Position numbers and translations under genes: made by a program. Below the pieces are notes generated by a model that worked only from the letters and a program-made list of their open reading frames with translations, did no database searches and was not told the DNA's origin. Positions 52,269 to 59,844 of a stretch of DNA of 64,000 nt are shown one piece after another; position 1 is the stretch's first letter; each line of letters starts with the position of its first letter. The DNA is from Bacteroidota bacterium (lineage in GTDB: Bacteria > Bacteroidota > Bacteroidia > 2-12-FULL-35-15), in assembly GCA_025963725.1 (NCBI GenBank), contig JAOQAE010000002.1, positions 757,221-821,220 of the forward strand, written 5' to 3'.

Positions 52269-52964
52269 ATGTTAACCACAGAAACCAGCTCCGGCAATAA
52301 AACAAAACTGTTCAGCACCTTTGCAATTCTGCTTGTAGCAGGAATCCTGATGTATGCTTTTTTTATCCACGATAACAGGAAGCCAGCCCGTTACCTTGCC
52401 ATCTTCGGCCCGAAGCAATACGAAGCGAAGAACGGCAAAACGGATACGGTGTATCATACCGTCCGCGATTTCCACTTTACCGACCAGGACGGAAAAGCCA
52501 TCAGCCAAAAGGATTTCGAAGGAAGCGTATATGTGACTGATTTCTTTTTCACCACCTGCCACAGCATCTGCCCCATCATGAGCAGCCAGATGGAGCGCAT
52601 ATACACGAAGTTCAGGGGAAATCCCGAAGTGAAATTCCTGTCTCATACGGTAGACCCGGAAATTGATACCGTTCAGCAGCTGAAGGCTTACGCACTGAAG
52701 CACAATGCCGACAGCAGGCAGTGGATGTTTGTTACCGGCGATAAAAAAGCATTGTACGATGTGGCGCGAACCGACTATTTCCTCGATGCACAGCAGGGCG
52801 ATGGCGGCCCGGATGATTTCATCCACACGCAGAATTTTGCGCTCATTGATAAGGACAAGCGCATCCGCGGCTATTACGATGGCACCGATTCAACGGATAT
52901 CAACCAGCTTATACAGGATATTGATCTTTTACTGAAAGAGTATCATTATAAGGAAGGGAAATAA
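52269..52964 (+). CDS. SCO1/SenC-family copper-binding protein
   Basis: A 231-residue protein with an N-terminal membrane anchor (about residues 14-32) and a thioredoxin-like SCO domain: HFTDQDGKAISQKDFEGSVYVTDFFFTTCHSICPIM (key motif CHSIC, the CxxxC copper site) and the distal histidine in DDFIHTQNFALID. Such proteins deliver copper to the CuA centre of cytochrome c oxidase or act as thiol oxidoreductases. No oxidase gene is near. It lies in a set of redox genes with thioredoxin folds. Confidence 0.93.
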   Translation: MLTTETSSGNKTKLFSTFAILLVAGILMYAFFIHDNRKPARYLAIFGPKQYEAKNGKTDTVYHTVRDFHFTDQDGKAISQKDFEGSVYVTDFFFTTCHSICPIMSSQMERIYTKFRGNPEVKFLSHTVDPEIDTVQQLKAYALKHNADSRQWMFVTGDKKALYDVARTDYFLDAQQGDGGPDDFIHTQNFALIDKDKRIRGYYDGTDSTDINQLIQDIDLLLKEYHYKEGK

Positions 52965-53026
52965 AAAGGTTTCAGGTTTGTAAGTTCAGGTTGATGCACG
53001 CGATGTTGTGCAGCCTGTTATCCCGA

Positions 53027-53794
53027 TCACTCATAATACGTAATCTCCCTTTCAACAATAAACAGCAGCTTTCCTTTCTCCGAATCAAACTCTTTGATCC
53101 AGTTCCCGGTTGGGTCGAATTCATAGGTATACGTAAATGTATTTCGCAGGATGCCTTCTACTGTATTCATCATTTCGATCTTGTTCCCTTTCTCATCGTA
53201 CTTATAGTTGTACTTAAAAACCGGGCTTCCATCCGGCTTCAGCTGGTTGGATTCGATCATATTCCCCTTCTCATCGTATTTGTAAAGGATCTTTGAAGGC
53301 TCGCCATCGAGGTGCAGGATGGACTCTTCCGTTTTCCGGCCTTCATTATCGTATTTGTAGGTAGTGTACCAGTTATCGCCGCTCCCGCTAAGGTCGGTTA
53401 CCGTTCTTTCGGTTTCAAAGCCTTTGGGATCGTATTTGGAAGTGATCTTTAAGTTGGGGCTGCCATTGGGCTGAAAGGTATTCACCCCTGTTTTATTCCC
53501 TTTTTTATCGTAGGTGTAGATCGCTTTGGAGCCTTCGCTGCCATCTGGATTTGCAAGTACCTCCTCCTCCCTGTTCCCTTTTTCATTGAAAGTGTAAAAG
53601 TGCGCCCAGCCCACGTACCGGCCTTTTTCCGCCTTTCCCGACTTTACAAACGCTTCGTACCGCACTTCTTTGATCGCCTTTACCTTTCCAAGCAGGTTCA
53701 TCTCCGCCAGGTCATTCTTTTTAGGATGGCCGGCAGTAAGCGATAAAAGCAAAGGGATGAGGAGCAGTAAAAAGATGCTGTTATAATTCCGCAA
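53027..53794 (-). CDS. Exported YD-repeat-like protein
   Basis: A 255-residue protein with a signal peptide (to LTAGHP, about residue 22). The mature part consists of repeated units such as YDKKGNKTG, YDNEGRKTEE, YDEKGNMIES and YDEKGNKIEM with about 30 residues per unit, resembling the YD repeats of RHS/tox-type shells and of short Bacteroidota beta-stacks. No RHS core or toxin domain is attached, so it is probably a small extracellular or periplasmic beta-rich protein. Its role is unknown. It starts four bases downstream of the thioredoxin-family gene on the same strand. Confidence 0.78.
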   Translation of the reverse strand: MRNYNSIFLLLLIPLLLSLTAGHPKKNDLAEMNLLGKVKAIKEVRYEAFVKSGKAEKGRYVGWAHFYTFNEKGNREEEVLANPDGSEGSKAIYTYDKKGNKTGVNTFQPNGSPNLKITSKYDPKGFETERTVTDLSGSGDNWYTTYKYDNEGRKTEESILHLDGEPSKILYKYDEKGNMIESNQLKPDGSPVFKYNYKYDEKGNKIEMMNTVEGILRNTFTYTYEFDPTGNWIKEFDSEKGKLLFIVEREITYYE

Positions 53795-53798
53795 ATTA

Positions 53799-54419
53799 TT
53801 ATTCCTCGATCCGTTTGATGCTGCAGCCTACCGATTTTGTAGAATTGGTCTTCACGCTTTTTCCTGTAGCAATGGCTACTACCGCATCCTTCAGGTAATG
53901 CTCTTTTGCGTCGTTCGGCTCCTTGATGTTATCGTCGATAGCGCCGCGGTAAACAAGCTTGCCCGCTTTATCGAACAGGAAGCAATGCGGTGTGCGGGTT
54001 GCGCCGAATGCATTTGCAAGGTTAGAATTTTTGTCCACCACGTAGCTCCATGCATATCCCTGCGCTTTTGCGTAGCTCTTCATCGCCTCATACGAATCTT
54101 CCTCGGAGCGCTGTGCTTCGTTGGAGTTGATCACGATCATTCCCACTTTATTCTGTTTCGTAAAGGTGCCCATTTCCTTGATGCGGCTTTCGCTCAGCTT
54201 CACATACGGGCAGGTGTTGCAGGAGAAGATCACCAGCAGGCCGTTCTCAGCTTTTGCATCGTTCAGGGAAACTTCCTTTCCGCTCACATCCATCATTTTC
54301 AGCTCCGCGTTCGGCATTGCAGTGCCGATCTCCAACTCGGGATTAACAGTTAATTTAAAGCCGGTGGTAATAAGTCCGATCACCACTGCAGCGGAAGAAA
54401 ACAGCATTATTTTTTTCAT
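53799..54419 (-). CDS. Thioredoxin-family protein (exported, redoxin-like)
   Basis: A 206-residue protein with an N-terminal hydrophobic segment (MKKIMLFSSAAVVIGLI, exported or membrane-anchored) and a redoxin domain with the CxxC in FSCNTCPYVKLSESRIKEM (CNTC). EIGTAMPNAELKMMDVSGKEVSLND resembles the start of AhpC/TSA-type domains. The ATG at 54419 is chosen; nine further upstream codons have no support. It precedes the YD-repeat gene by four bases. Confidence 0.85.
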   Translation of the reverse strand: MKKIMLFSSAAVVIGLITTGFKLTVNPELEIGTAMPNAELKMMDVSGKEVSLNDAKAENGLLVIFSCNTCPYVKLSESRIKEMGTFTKQNKVGMIVINSNEAQRSEEDSYEAMKSYAKAQGYAWSYVVDKNSNLANAFGATRTPHCFLFDKAGKLVYRGAIDDNIKEPNDAKEHYLKDAVVAIATGKSVKTNSTKSVGCSIKRIEE

Positions 54420-54474
54420 TGTCTGATCTTTTAAGATTTGTTCCATAAACTTACAAAAATCAAACCATACTACC

Positions 54475-55542
54475 TCAATTTCTGATCAATTCTTTGTAAA
54501 TAAACTGCTCCTGCAGCGACTCGAAAGGCCGGTAAACATAATACACATAATCGTTTTTCACCTTGATATGCTCCACGTACTGGTTGAGCAGCTTGAAGGA
54601 TCCGATCACTTTCCCCGTCTTACGGTCGATCTGCTTCAGGTAATAAAAGCCGTTCTTCTGGTACAGCGCATACACTTTCTGGTTGTCCTTGTCTACAATG
54701 ATCTCGTGCTTCCACTCCCTCCAGCTTTTCGGATGATGGTAATCGATGCTTACCGAATCGATCTGCTCGTATTTTTTATTGTATGATAAGATCGCGTTGC
54801 TGTAATGGTCGAACACGACCACCGTATCGTGGATGATGAACAGCGGAGCATACAGCGGCGTGTAAAAAATGCTGCTTGTAAGTCCGCTCATTACCGCTGC
54901 CACGCGATGCTTGTCCACATGATACTCTGCCGCCACCTTGCGTGCATACAGGCGTTCCTTTGGCTTCAGGAAATAATATTCCATGTTGTATTCCTTCAGC
55001 TGCTCCTGATCGGTGACCGTTTTAAAAGGATGCAAAGAGCTGTCGGCCATATTAAAGGCATAATACGTGAACTCGGGATAATCCTTGCTGTAGTTCGAAA
55101 AGTAAATGTCTTTTTCAATCGTATCAATGCAGGGTGTGATCTTCGCATTGAACTCATCCACCGGCAGGGCTGCCAGGCTGATGCGGTTATTATCGATCTG
55201 TACCCTGAACACATGCTCCTCCCCGATCACATTGATGTAGCCGAGGTAATCCCGGTACAGCTTCTGCGCAGGATAAGGCAGCTCGAAGGCGGAAAGCACT
55301 TTCTGAGCGGCATCCACCAGCATCACGGATGGCTTCGAAAGGCTTTTGGTGAAGGTGAGCAGCACCAGCTTGTCCTCATAGAACTCATAATCGGCAACGC
55401 TGAACTTCCAGGTACCAAAAACGGTATCGGCCTTTCTTTCAGCGGTAATGATCACCTCTCCGAGGTCGTATTTTTTCTGGGCCTGCAGGCGAACAGTGCA
55501 GAGCAGGAATAAAGCGGCAGTGATCAGTAGTGAACATTTCAT
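54475..55542 (-). CDS. Exported beta-propeller-like protein, unknown function
   Basis: A 355-residue protein with a signal peptide (to RLQAQ, residue 22). The mature N-terminus KKYDLGEVIITAERKADTVFGT contains LGEVIITA, a sequence also seen at the plug start of TonB-dependent receptors, but no barrel follows. The rest consists of about six repeated blocks of beta strands ending in YYVFDxx-like or DKDNQKVYAL units, compatible with a six-bladed propeller. It is read from the same strand as the thioredoxin-family gene (55-base gap). Confidence 0.7.
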   Translation of the reverse strand: MKCSLLITAALFLLCTVRLQAQKKYDLGEVIITAERKADTVFGTWKFSVADYEFYEDKLVLLTFTKSLSKPSVMLVDAAQKVLSAFELPYPAQKLYRDYLGYINVIGEEHVFRVQIDNNRISLAALPVDEFNAKITPCIDTIEKDIYFSNYSKDYPEFTYYAFNMADSSLHPFKTVTDQEQLKEYNMEYYFLKPKERLYARKVAAEYHVDKHRVAAVMSGLTSSIFYTPLYAPLFIIHDTVVVFDHYSNAILSYNKKYEQIDSVSIDYHHPKSWREWKHEIIVDKDNQKVYALYQKNGFYYLKQIDRKTGKVIGSFKLLNQYVEHIKVKNDYVYYVYRPFESLQEQFIYKELIRN

Positions 55543-55625
55543 TTTTACCTCCTTTTAGAGGATAGACGTTTTTTTGAAAAAAATTCCATAAATTTGTTTT
55601 AGAGGCTCGTCATAGAATGTTGCAC

Positions 55626-55665
55626 GCGGGAAATTTCCCGCAGCACTTGTTCCGATTTATCGGAA
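55626..55665. repeat. Two short palindromes upstream of the J-domain gene
   Basis: GCGGGAAATTTCCCGC (55626-55641) is a perfect 16-base palindrome and TTCCGATTTATCGGAA (55650-55665) a 7-bp hairpin. Both lie 48-87 bases upstream of the TTG start at 55713. They could be a regulator site or a hairpin; no T-run follows. Confidence 0.5.
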
Positions 55666-55712
55666 GACGCAAAGTTCGCAGAGTTTTTTATTCACAAACC
55701 GCCAATTAGTAT

Positions 55713-56279
55713 TTGTACGATTATTACAAAATATTAGAGATCTCCCGGAGCGCAAGCGCAGAGGATATTAAAAGAGCTTACCGCAGCAAGGCGAAGCTCG
55801 TGCATCCTGATGTGAACAATTCTCCCAAGGCCAACGAAGTATTTGCTGTGGTCAACCAGGCATACGCAGTGCTTACCGATGACCAGAAGCGCTACCTGCA
55901 TGATGTGCAGCTGGGGCATATCGACGAGGTAAAAACCGAGGCAACACGCAAGAAGCATTATTACGGATCTTCAAAAAAGAATGATTCCTACACCAATTTT
56001 AATTACGACTGGAACGGCTTCAAGACGGCTTATAAAGAAAAGACGGATGAGGATTATTACAAGCAGTCGCCCTTCTTTTACAACCTGTTCTTTACGAGCG
56101 GTATGGTGATCGGAATGATCATTATCGTAATTACCGTTACAGGAACGTTTAACCATTTCTGGCCCTCGCCTTTTATCCTGATGAGCGTATGCGGCTTTAT
56201 TCTTGTTCGCGAAGGCTGGAGAGGCATTATGCGGAAGAGGAGCATTCTCAACGGGGTGCTGAGAATGTTCAGGAAATAA
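55713..56279 (+). CDS. J-domain (DnaJ-like) membrane protein with TTG start
   Basis: A 188-residue protein with a complete J domain at residues 1-66 (YDYYKILEISRSASAEDIKRAYR, HPD at 31-33) and a C-terminal part with two membrane helices (about 108-130 and 135-155) and a basic tail. The J domain begins at the first codon, and a stop codon lies two codons upstream, so TTG at 55713 must be the start. J proteins recruit DnaK; here a membrane location is implied. No dnaK or client gene is adjacent. Confidence 0.85.
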   Translation: MYDYYKILEISRSASAEDIKRAYRSKAKLVHPDVNNSPKANEVFAVVNQAYAVLTDDQKRYLHDVQLGHIDEVKTEATRKKHYYGSSKKNDSYTNFNYDWNGFKTAYKEKTDEDYYKQSPFFYNLFFTSGMVIGMIIIVITVTGTFNHFWPSPFILMSVCGFILVREGWRGIMRKRSILNGVLRMFRK

Positions 56280-56290
56280 GGCCCGCGCGC

Positions 56291-56330
56291 TTTCTCGATA
56301 CGCTTCAATCGTTCCGCACTCGAAATGACA
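56291..56330. repeat. Intergenic repeat, family C (partial)
   Basis: tttctcgatacgcttcaatc followed by gttccgcactcgaaatgac matches one arm of the family C element at 14695-14774. The second arm is missing. Confidence 0.65.
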
Positions 56331-56346
56331 GCCCGCACCCAATAAG

Positions 56347-56427
56347 AACCAAGTTTCATTAAAACAGATCCCGTCCTGCGACGGGATAAATGAAACTAAG
56401 TTCTCAAAACTGAGAACCAAGTTTCAT
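56347..56427. repeat. Inverted repeats around AACCAAGTTTCATTAAA
   Basis: gaaccaagtttcattaaa occurs at 56346-56363 and again at 56414-56431, with the inverted form taaatgaaactaagttctc between. A family B-like AGATCCCGTCCTGCGACGGG lies inside (56366-56387). It occupies the gap between the J-domain gene and ilvE. Confidence 0.65.
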
Positions 56428-56431
56428 TAAA

Positions 56432-56462
56432 TAAAAAGAACGCTCCTTTTCAGAAGCGTTCT
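56432..56462 (-). terminator. Terminator after ilvE
   Basis: GAACGCT (56438-56444) pairs with AGCGTTC (56455-56461). On the minus strand, after the ilvE stop at 56484, the stem is followed by TTTTTATTT. Confidence 0.8.
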
Positions 56463-56483
56463 CAATCAAAAATATTCTTATAG

Positions 56484-57557
56484 TTATCCAACCTTGTACA
56501 TCCAGTTGTGCTTGTCTTCGGATTTTCCTTTGCGGATATTTTCCAGCTCCTGTGATACGCGGTTCGAGAAGATGCGTCCGCTCACCTGCGGCAACACGTA
56601 ATCTTTTCCTTCAAAACCTATGGTGGAGATATGCGCGATGGTTGCTGCAGTGCCTGTTCCGAATGCTTCTTCAAGCGTTCCGCGCTTGTGCGCATCGATC
56701 ACCTCGTCGATGCTGATCTTGCGCTCCTGCACTTTCATTTTCCAGTCGCGGGCAAGCGTTAATACGCTGTCGCGGGTGATCCCTGCAAGGATCGTATCGC
56801 CGATCGGCGGTGTGATGAGCACATCATCGATCACGATCATCAGGTTCATTGTTCCCGACTCTTCGAGGTAACGGTGATTGCGTGCATCCGTCCAGATGAT
56901 CTGCTGGTACCCGCGCTGCTGTGCAAGCTTGGTAGGGAACAAAGAGCGGCCGTAGTTACCGGATGCTTTTACATAGCCTACTCCGCCTTCAACGGCACGG
57001 ATGTAATTGGTCTCCACCAGCACTTTTACCGGCTCGTTGTAATATTTTCCGGCAGGGGAAGTGATGATGTAAAAACGGTAATTATCGGAAGGCTTTACGC
57101 CGATGAACTCATCTGTTCCTACAATGAACGGACGGATATACAGCGAAGCGCCATCGGTATCAGGCACCCAGTCTTTATCGAGCGCAACCAATTGCTTCAG
57201 GCCTTCCATGAATACTTCTTCCGGAATAGTAGGCATGGCCATACGTTCAGCGGAGATGTTAATGCGTTTGTGATTATCGAGCGGACGGAAAAGAGAAACC
57301 TCTCCCTTATCGTTCTTATAGGCTTTCATTCCTTCAAAGATAGCCTGCCCGTAATGCAGCGCCGACGTAGCCGGGCTCATCAGGATCGGGCCATACGGCA
57401 GGATCTGTGCATCGCCCCATGCGCCATTGGCATAATCCGCCAGGAACATGTGATCGGAAAACAATTTTCCAAAGGTGATGTGATTGTAATCAAGCTCTTT
57501 GATACGGGGTGTAGCCGTTTTTTGAACTTTAATGGAAATGGTGTCGGTTGTTACCAT
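56484..57557 (-). CDS. ilvE: Branched-chain amino acid aminotransferase
   Basis: Transaminates leucine, isoleucine and valine with 2-oxoglutarate, PLP-dependent. The 357-residue protein has the PLP lysine in GYVKASGNYGRSLFPT, the IRPFIVGTDEFIGV region, RYLEESGTMNLMIVID and EAFGTGTAATIAHIS, of the fold-type IV branched-chain group. Length is that of the longer bacterial/eukaryotic-like form (about 355). It is monocistronic, with its own terminator. Confidence 0.95.
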   Translation of the reverse strand: MVTTDTISIKVQKTATPRIKELDYNHITFGKLFSDHMFLADYANGAWGDAQILPYGPILMSPATSALHYGQAIFEGMKAYKNDKGEVSLFRPLDNHKRINISAERMAMPTIPEEVFMEGLKQLVALDKDWVPDTDGASLYIRPFIVGTDEFIGVKPSDNYRFYIITSPAGKYYNEPVKVLVETNYIRAVEGGVGYVKASGNYGRSLFPTKLAQQRGYQQIIWTDARNHRYLEESGTMNLMIVIDDVLITPPIGDTILAGITRDSVLTLARDWKMKVQERKISIDEVIDAHKRGTLEEAFGTGTAATIAHISTIGFEGKDYVLPQVSGRIFSNRVSQELENIRKGKSEDKHNWMYKVG

Positions 57558-57680
57558 AGCTGTAATTTGTGTATTCTATAAAATTAAGGAATTAATTCTA
57601 TGATTCATAATTTCGGATGCTTAAATTTAGACGAACCGAGCCAGAGCAAAGACCAACAGGGAAATAACCATCCCGCAGGG

Positions 57681-58430
57681 TCAGAGTGCGGCGCAAATAA
57701 ACAGGTTCCGGTATTCATCCGGCCCGGCGTTCTCATACGCGCAAAAAGCATCTTTATCCATACGCCGCATGCTGCCATTTTTTTCAATCATAAAAACACT
57801 AAAATTCTTCCCTGCAAAAAAATCGAAGAACTCAGCGACAGAAGCTCCGGAAGCCTTTATACCACAAGGGAAAAACTCCGAAAGAATCTTTACATCCGGA
57901 TTTCTGTGCAGCAGCTTCTGCATCCCCAGGAATGCGAAATATTCATATCCCTGTATATCGATCTTTATAAAGTCAATGTGTCCCTCGCACACATCATCAG
58001 CCGCAACGGCTCCTGTTTCAATGATCCCCGTGTGATCCTCCGCAGGATAAGTGCGGTGATCCACATTGAGCATATCTGAGCGGTACAGCGGAAGAATTCC
58101 TGTTGCATTGCTGACCGCCTTGTTATGAAGAGTTACATTGGGAAGATTCGCTGTGTTCTTCTGCAGATAGCTGAAATTAAGCGGATCCGGCTCAAAGGCA
58201 TGCACCCGCCCTGTGGCACCGGCCTGCGCCGAAAGAAATTTTGTATAAAAGCCGATGTTGGCGCCAATATCCAGCACGATGCTCCCGGGCTTCACATATT
58301 TCCTGATGAGGGAGATCTCTGCTTTGTCCTGCCGCCTTTTAAAAACAGGATACAGCATATTATAAACGGGGAATGCATGTTTGTACAGCAGGTCGCCGGC
58401 TTTTAATGAAAGCTGCAATGAGAGGCGCAT
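57681..58430 (-). CDS. FkbM-family methyltransferase
   Basis: A 249-residue SAM-dependent methyltransferase of the FkbM family with VLDIGANIGFYTKFLSAQ (motif I), VHAFEPDPLNFSYLQKN and the acidic FIKIDIQGYEYFAFLGMQKLL (motif with D and E). FkbM proteins methylate hydroxyl groups of sugars or polyketides. The start codon overlaps the stop of the upstream gene by one base, so it is the last gene of the second glycan cluster. The target is probably a glycan sugar. Confidence 0.9.
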   Translation of the reverse strand: MRLSLQLSLKAGDLLYKHAFPVYNMLYPVFKRRQDKAEISLIRKYVKPGSIVLDIGANIGFYTKFLSAQAGATGRVHAFEPDPLNFSYLQKNTANLPNVTLHNKAVSNATGILPLYRSDMLNVDHRTYPAEDHTGIIETGAVAADDVCEGHIDFIKIDIQGYEYFAFLGMQKLLHRNPDVKILSEFFPCGIKASGASVAEFFDFFAGKNFSVFMIEKNGSMRRMDKDAFCAYENAGPDEYRNLFICAAL

Positions 58431-59842
58431 CAGATAAATTTAATTTTTCTCGCAGCAAATATGCACATCCTGAACAGGACGAGCCCATGCCGGAACCTTG
58501 AAATATTAGTGCTGCCGTACAGCCGCCGCCTGTAATGGATGGGAAGCTCCACAATGCAGAGATTAAGCTTATGTGCCCCGAAAAGGAGATCAAAATCGCC
58601 AAAGGGATCAAAATCGCCAAAGAACCTGCGGTTGGCTGCCAGCCGCTGATAATCCTTCCGGAAGATCACCTTTGTGCCGCAGAGCGTATCCTTAAAACGC
58701 TGATCGAGCAAAAACGTAAAGGCCATGCTGAAAAATTTGTTCCCAGCGAGGTTGATGGTGCGCATTGCATGTTTATCCATCCGGTACACGAGCCTCGAGC
58801 CATTTACAAAATCTGCTTTCCCGGAGGCGATCACATCATAAAATTTCGGGAGGTCTTCCGGTGCCACGGTAAGGTCTGCATCGAGGATCATCAGGATGTC
58901 GCCGGTAGCCATACCGAAGCCTTTACGCACGGCGTTGTTCTTTCCGCGCTGCTGGACCTGGGCAACTTTTATATCATGTGTTGCAGCGTATTTTTTTTGC
59001 ACATCGAGAATGCGCGTCCATGTATCATCGGTTGAATTGCCTTCAATGAAAATGATCTCCGTATGCTTGCCCATTGCAGGAATCCGCGTTATCGCATTCT
59101 CGATGTTGCCGCTTTCATTGCGTGCAGGGATCACCACAGACACCGTATATTCCTTCGCCGCTTCTCCGCTTCGTACGGCGGCAGGGCGCGCAAAGGTGAA
59201 ATTATTGATGCAGAGCATCCTGATCAGCGGAAGCTTCGCGAGGATATTATTGAACAGCTCCGAAAGCAGTGGAATGTAAACAGGGAAGATCATCCTGCGC
59301 GTATTACGGTACACGCTGAAGCCTGACAGTTCGAGCAGCGCCGCGATCTCCGCAAGGCTCAGCCAATTCTGCGGCGGTGTTTTTGTTTTGTAGCCGATCA
59401 TCTCCCCGAATTTTAAAACCGGCTCCCAGAGAAAGCTATAATAGGTGATGATGATCTTGGTTTGCGAATGACAAACCTTGTGCAGCTGCTTTAACACTTC
59501 CTGGATATCGTCGAGATAGCCAATGAGGTTGGAGAGAATGATAAGATCGAACTTTTCATCGAAGCGGAGATCTTCCGCCTTCATCACATGCAATTCCAGA
59601 TCAGGGAACTGCTGCCTTGCTTCGCGGATCATGCCTTCGCTGAAATCGATCCCCACTTTGCGCCGGGCGTTAATATCGTTCAGCAGCTCTCCTGTGCCGC
59701 AGCCGATCTCGAGCACGGAACTATCTTCCTGGATAAAATATGCGCAATGTTTGGTGATATCATCCCAGTAATATCTTTTAGCCCTTCGCTGCTTAACGCG
59801 GCGGGGGGCGATATGATCGAAATATAAAGTCTTCGTATCCAA
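58430..59842 (-). CDS. Fusion of SAM methyltransferase and GT2 glycosyltransferase
   Basis: A 470-residue two-domain enzyme. Residues 1-220 are a class I methyltransferase with VLEIGCGTGELL (43-54), an NLIGYLDD segment and an HCHS-containing tail. Residues about 230-470 are a GT2 domain with VSVVIPARNESGNI, FIEGNSTDDTW, the metal motif DADL (321-324), and the acceptor region RRFFGDFDPFGDFDLLFGAHK with RERxxGxTNI-like RRRLYGSTNISRFRHG. The linkage suggests methylation of a sugar or lipid carrier in the same pathway. The next gene starts one base inside its stop. Confidence 0.88.
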   Translation of the reverse strand: MDTKTLYFDHIAPRRVKQRRAKRYYWDDITKHCAYFIQEDSSVLEIGCGTGELLNDINARRKVGIDFSEGMIREARQQFPDLELHVMKAEDLRFDEKFDLIILSNLIGYLDDIQEVLKQLHKVCHSQTKIIITYYSFLWEPVLKFGEMIGYKTKTPPQNWLSLAEIAALLELSGFSVYRNTRRMIFPVYIPLLSELFNNILAKLPLIRMLCINNFTFARPAAVRSGEAAKEYTVSVVIPARNESGNIENAITRIPAMGKHTEIIFIEGNSTDDTWTRILDVQKKYAATHDIKVAQVQQRGKNNAVRKGFGMATGDILMILDADLTVAPEDLPKFYDVIASGKADFVNGSRLVYRMDKHAMRTINLAGNKFFSMAFTFLLDQRFKDTLCGTKVIFRKDYQRLAANRRFFGDFDPFGDFDLLFGAHKLNLCIVELPIHYRRRLYGSTNISRFRHGLVLFRMCIFAARKIKFI

Positions 59843-59844
59843 GC

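Noticed and set aside
58581-58625. Tandem duplication of gatcaaaatcgccaaag in the GT2 domain
   Set aside because: The encoded FGDFDPFGDFD is, as I recall, a family motif in this GT2 group, so the DNA repeat is probably natural and not a recent duplication.
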